DNA from: Ruminococcus sp.
GTDB taxonomy: Bacteria > Bacillota > Clostridia > Oscillospirales > Ruminococcaceae
Direction of reading: 5' to 3'
NCBI GenBank assembly: GCA_017517145.1
Contig: JAFXAJ010000116.1
Coordinates: forward strand, 1 to 37,506
DNA: 37,506 nt
Shown piece by piece: positions 25,801-34,093 of the stretch (its first letter is position 1; each line of letters starts with the position of its first letter). The position numbers were made by a program, and so were the translations under genes. Under the pieces are notes generated by a model that saw only the letters and a list, made by a program, of their open reading frames with translations, made no database searches and had not been told where the DNA came from.

Positions 25801-27594
25801 ATGACAAATTCAAAAAAAAGCTTGAATAAAATACCTCCAGATACAAAATTCATGTCGCTGGCAAGAATATTTGTAACTGTCATTATGCTGGCTGTTATGG
25901 GAATTCTGACAGCTCAAAGTCTGCTTGGTACAACGGGAATCGAAATTATCAACAAAGATGCAGTTGTTGACAATCTTCTCTTTCGTATCCGTGAAGGCTG
26001 GGAAACAATTGTGTATTACAGTGATGATGTTTTTGCTAATTTGTTCTGGCTTATAGTATGCGTTATTGCTATGTTTGTTCTTCTGCCGCTTATGAAAAAA
26101 ATACCACTTGCCGCTGAAGTTGCAATTGTTATGGCATGGACAATAACTTTTGGCTCTATATGGATTTTCTCGGTTGCTCTATCCCCCACTGAGGATTCTT
26201 TCAGAGTTACAGATGCTGCAATTTGCTTTTCAAACGGTAATTATGGACCTCTCGCTGAGGAAGAACGATATTTCAGAAATTATTCCTATCAATTGGGTTA
26301 TGTCCTGTTCAATGAGATTATAATTAATATTGCTAAGCTTTTCGGTGAAATAAAAAATCTGATTTTTCTCGAAATCATCAACGTTTTTCTCCTTGCATTT
26401 TCTTATGCCGCAATTATTATTATTAACAGCCGAATTTTCAGAGATTCAAGAGTAAGACATATCACTTCTCTGCTTCTTATGTTTGCAGCTCAGCCAATAA
26501 TTTTCTCATCTTTTCTCTATGGAATTATTCCGGGATTTACGTTTGCTGTCTTTGCACTGATGTTCATGATACTTTATCTTCAAAAAAATAAAATCATTTA
26601 CGGCATATTAATGGTCATTTTTTTAGCAATATCCGTAATGATTAAAACTAACAACTATATTATTCTTGCTGCTATCGGCTGTATTGTTTTCGTAATGATG
26701 TTCAAACGCAAAAAGTTCGTAATTGACACTATTTTATTATCTGCCGCTTTTGCCATTTCAGTTTCAGTAAATCCAGCTGTGAAAACATATTATGAACACC
26801 GTGCAAATGTGGACCTTGGTGAATCAGTGCCGTTTACATCATGGTTTGACATGGGTATACACGAAGCCATGAACGCTCCCGGCTGGTATAACCCCACTTT
26901 TACTCTCCGTACTTTCGAAAAAAGTAATTATGACGCTGAAATTGCTACTGAAAAGTCAAAAGAATCCATCAGAAATCAGATTCAATATTTCAAAGATAAT
27001 CCCCAGTACCGCAAGGAATTCTTCTATCAGAAATTCATGTCACAGTGGAACGAAACAACATATCAGAGTATATGGAACAACAAGATCAGACAGCATTACT
27101 ATCCCATGAGCCCTGCAGCTGAATGGGTATGCGGTGCAGGAGAAAAATCTGTAAAACAGTATATGGATTACTACGCACAGCTTATATTTGCCGCCTGTAT
27201 GGCAGGACTTATCGCCTGTCTGAAAAACAGAAATTTTCTTAGCGTTACTTTTCCTGTAGTCATACTCGGCGGAATGCTTTATCATATACTGGCAGAAGCT
27301 AAATCCCAGTACTCACTGCCCTATTTCATCCTTATGATAGGATTTGCAGCTTATGGTATAGTTTCAGCATACGACTATTTCAAAAAAAGAACAGGCAGCA
27401 GCAAATTTGCAAAATTGATTTTCAATAACGATTATCTCAAAAAGCAGCTTGCAGATATTATGACTTCGGAAGAAACGACTCAGATGATGAAAACAGATAC
27501 TGAAACTCCTCAGAATATCACTATAGCAGAACCGGTGATTTTAAATGAAGAAGTCCCTGATGTCATTCCTCCGAAAATTTCAGAAACAGAATAA
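25801..27594 (+). CDS. Polytopic membrane protein, probable GT-C glycosyltransferase
   Basis: A 597-residue protein with about eleven to twelve hydrophobic helices and a C-terminal cytoplasmic tail rich in Thr, Glu and Pro. After helix 3 or so there is an outside loop with acidic residues (SPTEDSFRVTDAA), followed by an aromatic-rich stretch (EERYFRNYSYQLGY). This is the layout of GT-C transferases of the PMT/GT39 kind, which use a lipid-linked sugar outside the membrane. A second large outside loop (about 330-460) contains WYNPTFTLR and many Trp and Tyr. The acceptor is unknown. Start ATG 25801 has AAAAGGAACG upstream at a rather long distance. It is a single-gene unit. Confidence 0.68.
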   Translation: MTNSKKSLNKIPPDTKFMSLARIFVTVIMLAVMGILTAQSLLGTTGIEIINKDAVVDNLLFRIREGWETIVYYSDDVFANLFWLIVCVIAMFVLLPLMKKIPLAAEVAIVMAWTITFGSIWIFSVALSPTEDSFRVTDAAICFSNGNYGPLAEEERYFRNYSYQLGYVLFNEIIINIAKLFGEIKNLIFLEIINVFLLAFSYAAIIIINSRIFRDSRVRHITSLLLMFAAQPIIFSSFLYGIIPGFTFAVFALMFMILYLQKNKIIYGILMVIFLAISVMIKTNNYIILAAIGCIVFVMMFKRKKFVIDTILLSAAFAISVSVNPAVKTYYEHRANVDLGESVPFTSWFDMGIHEAMNAPGWYNPTFTLRTFEKSNYDAEIATEKSKESIRNQIQYFKDNPQYRKEFFYQKFMSQWNETTYQSIWNNKIRQHYYPMSPAAEWVCGAGEKSVKQYMDYYAQLIFAACMAGLIACLKNRNFLSVTFPVVILGGMLYHILAEAKSQYSLPYFILMIGFAAYGIVSAYDYFKKRTGSSKFAKLIFNNDYLKKQLADIMTSEETTQMMKTDTETPQNITIAEPVILNEEVPDVIPPKISETE

Positions 27595-27640
27595 TTTCAA
27601 AGCTCACTCTAAATGTGTAAAACATCTTTTTCTACAGACT

Positions 27641-27671
27641 AAGGGGACGCTCTGCAAGAGAGCGTCCCCTT
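27641..27671. terminator. Hairpin terminator between convergent genes
   Basis: A perfect 13-base stem (AAGGGGACGCTCT at 27641-27653 with 27659-27671) and a 5-base loop. The T-run is short on both strands, but position and stem strength fit termination. Confidence 0.7.
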
Positions 27672-27704
27672 AAAATATCTTATTGAATCTTTTTCGACAG
27701 TCTG

Positions 27705-27730
27705 ACCCGTGAGAATTTAATCTCACGGGT
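27705..27730. terminator. Second hairpin after the symporter gene
   Basis: A 10-base stem (ACCCGTGAGA at 27705-27714 with 27721-27730) and a 6-base loop, seven bases after the symporter stop on the minus strand. It lacks a T-run on that side, so it may assist the hairpin at 27641-27671. Confidence 0.5.
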
Positions 27731-27736
27731 AAAATC

Positions 27737-29323
27737 TTATTCCTTACTGAGGCTGTCAAATGCTTCCTTTACTACATTTTCATCGGGAGCTTTTGTGAAA
27801 CTGCTCACTACAGGTACAACTATAAGTGAAACGATCATTGCAGCTGCTCCTGCATTAATAGGCGAAAGAAGATTAAGCGGACAGTCAAGTTCAATTACTG
27901 CTTTCTTTATTCCATCAAAAGCTGAAATATTCATACTGAATAATATCATGTGTGTTACTGTTATGCCAAGTCCTGTTACAAAGCTTGCACATACAGCCGC
28001 TACAGATGCTTTCTTCATAAATAATCCATAGAGGAACGGGCCAAGGAATGCGCCGGATAATGCTCCCCATGAGTAAGACATAAGTGTGGAAATTGACGCA
28101 TTCTTGTTGCAGGCAATAATTACGGAAATAATAAGGAATACTGCAATAAACACACGTATGCAGAGCATCTGTTTCTTATCATCAAAATCCTTTACTCTCG
28201 GCTTGATAAGGTCATTTGTAAGCGTTGAACTTGATGTAAGCACAAGAGATGAAAGGGTTGAGAGTGATGCTGAAAGTACAAGCACTACTACAAGACCTAT
28301 AAGCATATTCGGAAGAGCCTGCTGTATAAGCGCAGGTACCATTGTATCAAATACAGGCTTGCCGTTTACTACGTCAATTACAGCTTTTCCGCTTTCTGCG
28401 GGATCTGTTGTACAGTAAAGACGTACAAAACCGCCCATGAAATATGAACCGCCTGCAACAACAAATGCAAATAAAGTTGAAATAACAGCCCCCTTCTTTA
28501 TTGCCTCATCATCTTTGATAGCATAGAATTTCTGAACCATCTGAGGAAGTCCCCATGTTCCGAGAGATGTAAGAAGTACAACTCCGAAAAGATTCAAGGG
28601 GTCAGGACCGAAAAGTGAACCAAGTGTATCGGCAGGTGTACTGCTGTCAGAAATGGCATTGAGAGAATCAATAGCAGCTGAAAGTCCGTCCTTTTTCTGA
28701 ACTGTAAGTGCTACAACTGTTGAGATACCCACAAGCATGATAATTCCCTGTACAAAATCGTTGACAGCTGTTGCTTTATAACCGCCAAGAATTACATATA
28801 CTGCTGAAAGTACAGCCATAAGTATAATTATTATTGTACCGCCGTTTTCACCAAGGTCAAATACCATTCCAAAAAGTCTGGACAAACCGTTATATACCGA
28901 CGCTGTATAAGGAATCAAGAACACAAACACAATAAGCGATGTCACTGTTTTCAATGCTGACGAATCAAATCGTTTTTCAAAATATTCGGGCATTGTTGTT
29001 GCACCCAAGTGCTTAGTCATCAGTCGGGTTCGCCTTCCTATGAGGAAAAATGGTATCAGGCTGCCGATTATGGCATTTCCGATTCCTACCCATGTTGCTG
29101 ATACGCCGTAGCTCCAGCCGAACTGACCTGCATATCCGATAAATACAACAGCTGAAAAATAGGTGGTTCCGTAAGAAAATGCCGTCAGCCATGAACCGAC
29201 ATTTCTTCCGCCAAGCATAAAATCACTTGCTGATTTTGTGCGTCTTGAGGTATAAAAACCGATTCCAATCATTGCTGCAACGTAAAGAGCAAGTATTATA
29301 AAGGTTGCGGTTTTTGAACTCAT
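27737..29323 (-). CDS. Sodium:solute symporter family (PutP-like) transporter
   Basis: A 528-residue membrane protein with about 13 helices, typical of the SSF family that moves proline, pantothenate, sugars or similar solutes with sodium. Family features: an N-terminal helix followed by GFYTSRRTKSASDFMLGGRNVGSW, the region FSYGTTYFSAVVFIGYAG, GLPQMVQKFYAIKD in the middle, and SASLSTLSSLVLTSSSTLTND near residue 350. The substrate cannot be told from sequence. ATG 29323 is preferred over GTG 29332, because AAAGGA then stands ten bases from the ATG but only two from the GTG. Confidence 0.9.
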   Translation of the reverse strand: MSSKTATFIILALYVAAMIGIGFYTSRRTKSASDFMLGGRNVGSWLTAFSYGTTYFSAVVFIGYAGQFGWSYGVSATWVGIGNAIIGSLIPFFLIGRRTRLMTKHLGATTMPEYFEKRFDSSALKTVTSLIVFVFLIPYTASVYNGLSRLFGMVFDLGENGGTIIIILMAVLSAVYVILGGYKATAVNDFVQGIIMLVGISTVVALTVQKKDGLSAAIDSLNAISDSSTPADTLGSLFGPDPLNLFGVVLLTSLGTWGLPQMVQKFYAIKDDEAIKKGAVISTLFAFVVAGGSYFMGGFVRLYCTTDPAESGKAVIDVVNGKPVFDTMVPALIQQALPNMLIGLVVVLVLSASLSTLSSLVLTSSSTLTNDLIKPRVKDFDDKKQMLCIRVFIAVFLIISVIIACNKNASISTLMSYSWGALSGAFLGPFLYGLFMKKASVAAVCASFVTGLGITVTHMILFSMNISAFDGIKKAVIELDCPLNLLSPINAGAAAMIVSLIVVPVVSSFTKAPDENVVKEAFDSLSKE

Positions 29324-29388
29324 TAAAATCACGTCCTTTCATACATGTAAAGCTTGAAAGCTTTAAATTAATAAAGTGTTCTTATAAT

Positions 29389-29417
29389 ACTATACCATAT
29401 ATTTACAGAATTGTCAA
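29389..29417 (-). promoter_or_regulatory. Promoter of the symporter gene
   Basis: On the minus strand TTGACA (29417-29412), 17 bases, TATAGT (29394-29389). Confidence 0.75.
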
Positions 29418-29425
29418 GGGTTTTA

Positions 29426-29470
29426 CAAAAAATATCGGTGTACAGCAGAATATCCTGTTGTACACCGATA
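29426..29470 (-). terminator. Terminator of the DUF4178-DUF350-SpeE operon
   Basis: A 16-base stem (29470-29455 with 29448-29433, core CGGTGTACA, one G-U pair) with a short loop, followed on the minus strand by ATTTTTTG (to 29426). It stands just upstream of the symporter promoter. Confidence 0.9.
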
Positions 29471-29474
29471 AAAT

Positions 29475-30974
29475 TTATTCCCAATTTCGTACAGCCTCGT
29501 TATAATACTGAATCAGCACAGGCTTTGTCAGCTGATTGATTGATACCTGCTCGGTTATTTCATCCTTGCCAAACATAAACAGGGACGAAATATTTTCCTG
29601 TGCCAGATAATTTGTATTCTCCGGAAGCTCATGTCTTTGTTCAAGGGGTTCATTTCCAGCCATATTGAATCCCCAGTCTCCAAATGCAGGAACCTGCAGA
29701 TGATAAGGTACAACATCTTTGAACTCACTCTTGATAGTATGATTTATGCACCAGAAAGCATTAACTGCATAATACGGACTTGTTGACTGAACATTGAGCA
29801 CTCCATTTTCTGCAAGACGCTGCTTGCAAAGACGATAGAAAACATTAGTATAAAGTTTGCTCAGCGACTCATTATTCGGATCGGGAAGATCCACAATTAT
29901 CACATCATATTGCTCTGTACAGTTTTCAAGATATTCATAAGCGTCCATATTTACTACTTTTACCCGTTCATTATCCATCGAACCTTCATTCAGTTCTGAT
30001 ATTTGCGGATGTTCACTGCAAAGCTCTGTCATCTGACTGTCAAGGTCAACAAGCGTTATCTTTGTATCGGAATATTTCAGAAGCTCCCTCGCTGCAAGTC
30101 CGTCGCCACCGCCCAGAATAAGTATATTTTCCTGATTTTCTGCATAAGCCATAGGAACATGAACCAGTGCTTCATGATAACGGTATTCATCCATAGATGA
30201 AAACTGGCAGTTTCCGTCAAGATACAGACGCATATCATCCTTGTGACGCGTCATGACTATCTTCTGATATTCTGTCTGTTTACTGAGTATTACAGTATCA
30301 CGATAAAGACCGTTTTCAATCATATTTCCTGTATTTTCAGCAAACAACATTCCGCACATCATACCAAGCAGCAAAAGTACTGAAACAAATCTGTAAAGAC
30401 GTTCATAACGAAGCCTGCTGCGGTAACGGAAAATAATCAGTACAGCTGCAAGAAGATTAAGCGAACCTACAAGAGATGCCGTTGCAAAATAGCCGAGATG
30501 GGGAAGCAGAATCATAGGAAATGCAATTGAACCAATCAATCCGCCGATATAGTCAAAAGAAAATATCGAGGAAATTGTAACTCTCAGGTCTTTTCTGTCC
30601 TCCTCGATAATTCGTGTAAGAAGCGGAATTTCAAGTCCTGCAAGAGTACCAATTATTATTATCTCCAGATACATTACTATCTCATAAGATTCCAGATGCA
30701 GATTGGCAAAGAAAAGCGTCAGGGAACTTAATCCGCCGACGATACCAATACCTATTTCAACATTGGCAAACCAGTTGAATAAATCCTTGCGGATAAATTT
30801 GGAAAGAAATGAACCTATGCCAAGAGCACACATATACAAACCGATAGTAATTGAATACTGCAATGTGGAGTTTCCCACAAGATACGAGCTGACAGCACTG
30901 ATGATAAGCTCGTAGACCATGGAACAGCCTGAAATCATCAGTGTTGTCAGCATTAATAAGCGATAATTCTTCAT
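29475..30974 (-). CDS. Membrane-bound spermidine synthase-like protein
   Basis: A 499-residue protein. The N-terminal half (about 5-215) has six to seven transmembrane helices with a repeated glycine-rich pattern. The C-terminal half (about 225-495) is a spermidine-synthase-type Rossmann domain: GGGDG at 288-292 in ILILGGGDGLAARELL, DLDSQMTEL, and VDLPDPNNESLSKLYT, the site that holds the aminopropyl donor or a similar SAM-derived ligand. Known family members transfer aminopropyl groups, but membrane versions are poorly studied. It is the last gene of an operon with DUF4178 and DUF350, which often accompany it. The start ATG 30974 follows the DUF350 stop by eleven bases; the ribosome site is weak. 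Confidence 0.88.
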   Translation of the reverse strand: MKNYRLLMLTTLMISGCSMVYELIISAVSSYLVGNSTLQYSITIGLYMCALGIGSFLSKFIRKDLFNWFANVEIGIGIVGGLSSLTLFFANLHLESYEIVMYLEIIIIGTLAGLEIPLLTRIIEEDRKDLRVTISSIFSFDYIGGLIGSIAFPMILLPHLGYFATASLVGSLNLLAAVLIIFRYRSRLRYERLYRFVSVLLLLGMMCGMLFAENTGNMIENGLYRDTVILSKQTEYQKIVMTRHKDDMRLYLDGNCQFSSMDEYRYHEALVHVPMAYAENQENILILGGGDGLAARELLKYSDTKITLVDLDSQMTELCSEHPQISELNEGSMDNERVKVVNMDAYEYLENCTEQYDVIIVDLPDPNNESLSKLYTNVFYRLCKQRLAENGVLNVQSTSPYYAVNAFWCINHTIKSEFKDVVPYHLQVPAFGDWGFNMAGNEPLEQRHELPENTNYLAQENISSLFMFGKDEITEQVSINQLTKPVLIQYYNEAVRNWE

Positions 30975-30985
30975 ATAAAATCAAA

Positions 30986-31420
30986 TCATACAATTACGCC
31001 GCTGATTACAATTGCGAGTCCTATAAATATACCTGCAACCATAATACCTGCTGCTGTATTTCCGCAGCCGACTTCTTCGTTGAGATTGTACTTCTTATTG
31101 AATATGCGGATTATAACATAGCCTAACATAAAGAAAAGTATACCCACAATAAAATACAGAATACTTCCTAACAAGCCGCTGAGAAGTGTCTCCTTTGCAG
31201 TTTCAATAGCAGCAGGAGAAGCTATAGCTGCCTTGAGCAGAACACCAACACCGATGTTTGTACCTGCGGAAACAAAACCGACAGCCTTGTTTCCACGCTT
31301 AATCTCCTCAGGGAATGAACAGGGAATGATAAGGTCAATGAGAAAATTACCGAACATCATCAATGCAATGCCCAGACATGAGTAAATTGCTACTTCCATA
31401 ATATCCATTAAAAAATCCAT
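30986..31420 (-). CDS. DUF350 family membrane protein
   Basis: A 144-residue protein with four hydrophobic helices in two similar halves, each containing a small-residue turn (GNKAVGFVSAGTNIGVG and GNTAAGIMVAGIFIGLA). This two-fold repeat is the mark of DUF350. Its function is not established; it is a usual neighbour of DUF4178 and membrane spermidine synthases. The start ATG 31420 follows AGGAGGATTTATTT. It lies 18 bases after the DUF4178 gene. Confidence 0.88.
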   Translation of the reverse strand: MDFLMDIMEVAIYSCLGIALMMFGNFLIDLIIPCSFPEEIKRGNKAVGFVSAGTNIGVGVLLKAAIASPAAIETAKETLLSGLLGSILYFIVGILFFMLGYVIIRIFNKKYNLNEEVGCGNTAAGIMVAGIFIGLAIVISGVIV

Positions 31421-31438
31421 AAATAAATCCTCCTGAAA

Positions 31439-32518
31439 TTACTTTCCGCCGCTCAGACCGCCGCCCGATGATGAACGTGAATCAATACTTGCCTGACGGA
31501 TGCTGTTAGAATAGTTGTTATAAACATCATCGTACGAATACTCAATCGTATCTCCATCATACGTGCTGTAGGGCGAACTGTATTTTCCGCCGTAATCAAC
31601 TGTGTCGTTATAGTAACCCCTTGAATGATAGAATCCTCTGTAATATCTTCTTGAATGTGTTGTACTGTGATAAGGGTCATCATCTGTGGTATAGGCATAT
31701 TTTCTGCTTGATACCTGTACAAGCACTTCATCTTCTGTTGACTTGTATATCAGACAGTATTCCTTTGATGTCAGAATAGCAACGCTTCCATCTTCTTCGG
31801 AATCATCCTGCTGAACATACTCCGTCTTACCGTCTATAGCGTCAATAATATCCCTTGTTGTAAGGTCTATGGTATATCCTGCTCCCGCACGGTAAACATC
31901 TGCCGATTGTTTTTCATTTCCTGTAATGGAGGTCACATAGGTATAATTGTCACTTTTTTTCAGGTATTTTGCTATTGACGGCGTAAATTCTATACTGCCA
32001 ATAATTGTTGAAAGCATCGGTGCTATAAAAAGCATAGCGATAATAACAATTGTCAGTACACTTCCCGATTTTTTTGTATTGACCGCCGCACGGGCTGTCG
32101 GATTACTGCGCACGTGCCAGATTTCAAAGTCATCAAGATAATAACCCTTTGAATGTTCTACACCATCGCTCCAAATTTCAGAAGCTATGATTAATTCCTC
32201 AGTCTCATCCTCATACTCCGTAAATTCAGCACGGTCTCCACGTTCAACGTCTACATTACCCTCACAGGACATAACTATCTGTGTTCCGTGATCGCTCCAG
32301 TGATAGCCGTTGTGATCAAAGACACGTGTCATTTCCCAGATAGAGTACTCCTTGTAAACATCATCCACGGAAAGCCAGCGCTCTGAACGATCTTTTTCTG
32401 CAAACAGACGGTATTCATCCCATTGACATCCGTCATTGATATTTTTGTATGTAATCCTGCCGACTACCTGATAAAGCTCGCCATCTGCAGAAATCGTATC
32501 ACCCAATTGAAATCTCAA
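31439..32518 (-). CDS. DUF4178 domain membrane protein
   Basis: A 359-residue protein. Residues 1-145 form a DUF4178 domain: LGDTISADGELYQVVGRITY, WDEYRLF, RWLSVDD and a mirrored second part ending in the DDFEIWHVR-type strand. A transmembrane helix (about 155-176) follows, then a region with beta segments and a Tyr/Ser/Asp-rich tail (YRGFYHSRGYYNDTVDYGG) ending in SSGGGLSGGK. The low-complexity tail recalls proteins ending in GGxSGG that sit at membrane microdomains. It is the first gene of its operon, with a strong promoter. Molecular role unknown. Confidence 0.85.
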   Translation of the reverse strand: MRFQLGDTISADGELYQVVGRITYKNINDGCQWDEYRLFAEKDRSERWLSVDDVYKEYSIWEMTRVFDHNGYHWSDHGTQIVMSCEGNVDVERGDRAEFTEYEDETEELIIASEIWSDGVEHSKGYYLDDFEIWHVRSNPTARAAVNTKKSGSVLTIVIIAMLFIAPMLSTIIGSIEFTPSIAKYLKKSDNYTYVTSITGNEKQSADVYRAGAGYTIDLTTRDIIDAIDGKTEYVQQDDSEEDGSVAILTSKEYCLIYKSTEDEVLVQVSSRKYAYTTDDDPYHSTTHSRRYYRGFYHSRGYYNDTVDYGGKYSSPYSTYDGDTIEYSYDDVYNNYSNSIRQASIDSRSSSGGGLSGGK

Positions 32519-32629
32519 ATATCATACTCCCCTTTCAGGCTGAACTATACAGCCAGATTATTGTTATGGCAATACCGATAAAGAAATAGCACATAGAAAC
32601 AGCTTATCAGTTTGCACATATACAATAGT

Positions 32630-32658
32630 ATTATAACTCATTCTTGCGGAAAAGTCAA
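32630..32658 (-). promoter_or_regulatory. Sigma-A-type promoter of the DUF4178 operon
   Basis: On the minus strand TTGACT (32658-32653), 17 bases, TATAAT (32635-32630). The leader is about 105 bases. Confidence 0.78.
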
Positions 32659-32704
32659 GAAAAAATTTTTTCATAAAAGTCAAAGTAATTTACATTTCAA
32701 CCTG

Positions 32705-32733
32705 TTGCATTTTCACTTTATTTAATGTATAAT
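32705..32733 (+). promoter_or_regulatory. Promoter of the sigma factor operon
   Basis: TTGCAT (32705-32710), 17 bases, TATAAT (32728-32733), about 100 bases before the start. It looks like a housekeeping promoter; no obvious ECF-type autoregulated promoter (AAC in the -35) was seen. Confidence 0.65.
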
Positions 32734-32831
32734 ATACCATACGATAAAAACTTCTTAATTTCATGTGACTTTTTATGAATTTTATTGTCTGCTATAATGA
32801 AGCACCATGGGCTTTGGAGAGGAGGAACGAT

Positions 32832-33374
32832 ATGACGGATAATGAACTGCGTCTGCTTATGAGCAATGATATGAACAAAGGCTCAGAAGCCTTGTATCAG
32901 CAGTATTCGCAGTATATTTACGCCATTATCTTCCGTATTCTTCGGGATTGCGGCAGCCACGAGGATGTGGAGGACTGCTTTGCAGAGACGTTTGCAGAGA
33001 TTGTCCGCCGATTTGAAAACATTCAGGGCGACGCATTGAAATCATATATAGGAAAGGCGGCACAAAATCGTGCGTTGAATTACAGAACGTCTTTGCGTAA
33101 AAAACTGAAAAATACCGTCCCTCTTGAAATGACAGAAGAACCTTTGACGGAAAATATGCAGGAAATACAGGAAAAAAAGGCTAAGCAACAATATTTGCTG
33201 CAAAAAATCAAAGAACTTGAAGAACCTGACGCAACTATTATTATACAGAAATATTATTTTGACAGAACAATGCGTGAGATAGCGGAAATGACAGGTTTGA
33301 AACCACATACGGCACAAGTAAGATGCGGCAGGGCGCTTAAACGTCTTCGCAAAGAAATGGAGCAGTGGAGGTAA
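32832..33374 (+). CDS. ECF-type RNA polymerase sigma factor
   Basis: A 180-residue sigma-70 family protein with region 2 (about 15-80: EALYQQYSQYIYAIIFRIL and the DVEDCFAETFAEIVRRF helix) and region 4 (about 130-178: IIIQKYYFDRTMREIAEMTGLKPHTAQVRCGRALKRLR, a helix-turn-helix). Regions 1 and 3 are missing, as in ECF factors. Start ATG 32832 follows GGAGGAACGAT; the ATG at 32775 has no ribosome site. The next gene follows at once and looks like its anti-sigma factor. Confidence 0.9.
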   Translation: MTDNELRLLMSNDMNKGSEALYQQYSQYIYAIIFRILRDCGSHEDVEDCFAETFAEIVRRFENIQGDALKSYIGKAAQNRALNYRTSLRKKLKNTVPLEMTEEPLTENMQEIQEKKAKQQYLLQKIKELEEPDATIIIQKYYFDRTMREIAEMTGLKPHTAQVRCGRALKRLRKEMEQWR

Positions 33375-33379
33375 AAATT

Positions 33380-34090
33380 ATGAAAAATAAAGATATTATA
33401 AAGCTGCTGCAAACTTTAGATGAGGAAACTGCTGTGCAGCTATGCGAGGATTATCATGGAATTTCAGAGAATGACCACAGAAGATTACGGAAAAAGGTGC
33501 GTAATATATTATCGGAACAGGATTTAAGCGAATATGAATATTTAGCTGAAAAAGTAACAGTGAAAAATTCCAAATTCGGTTGGATTTCCAAAACTGCTAC
33601 AGCTGCTGCTTATGTTATGTTTTTCGGCGGGTTGTTGGCTGGAGTGTTAAACATGAATGTTATCGAACCCGATGAAACACAGCAAGAATTATCAGATATA
33701 CCGCCGTTGGTAACGGAAACACGATATTCTGCAAACAATATGGTATCATCAGGAAATCTCATAATTGATGTGAAAAAGGCGGAATTTGCCGAAAAGGGCG
33801 AATATCAGGTGACAATTGAGGTAAAAAGTGAAAATGCCGTTTCCCTCAATGGCACACGACTATTTCTTGCGGATAATTTCATGGCGGCGTTCACCTCTGA
33901 AAACGGCATAGAAAGAGTTATTCCTCCCTGTGCCATTTCAGAAGCTGGAGAACATTACAACTATGCTTTTACTCTTGGGGACGGTGAAAGCTGCGAAATT
34001 ATTCTTACTTATCACACAGATGAAACTCCACATGCAATCATAAGCGGATATTCCGAAAAATCATTCTTTATAAAACTGACGGAGGATTAA
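33380..34090 (+). CDS. Putative membrane anti-sigma factor
   Basis: A 236-residue protein with an N-terminal cytoplasmic helical part (1-68), one transmembrane helix (about 70-91) and an outside beta-rich domain (about 115-236) resembling an Ig-like DUF4179-type fold. Topology and position after an ECF sigma gene are those of anti-sigma factors. The zinc-binding HxxxCxxC motif is absent, so it would be of a zinc-free kind. Start ATG 33380 follows GTGGAGG; the GTG at 33365 in the same frame is less likely. Five bases separate it from the sigma stop and three from the next gene. Confidence 0.68.
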   Translation: MKNKDIIKLLQTLDEETAVQLCEDYHGISENDHRRLRKKVRNILSEQDLSEYEYLAEKVTVKNSKFGWISKTATAAAYVMFFGGLLAGVLNMNVIEPDETQQELSDIPPLVTETRYSANNMVSSGNLIIDVKKAEFAEKGEYQVTIEVKSENAVSLNGTRLFLADNFMAAFTSENGIERVIPPCAISEAGEHYNYAFTLGDGESCEIILTYHTDETPHAIISGYSEKSFFIKLTED

Positions 34091-34093
34091 ATT

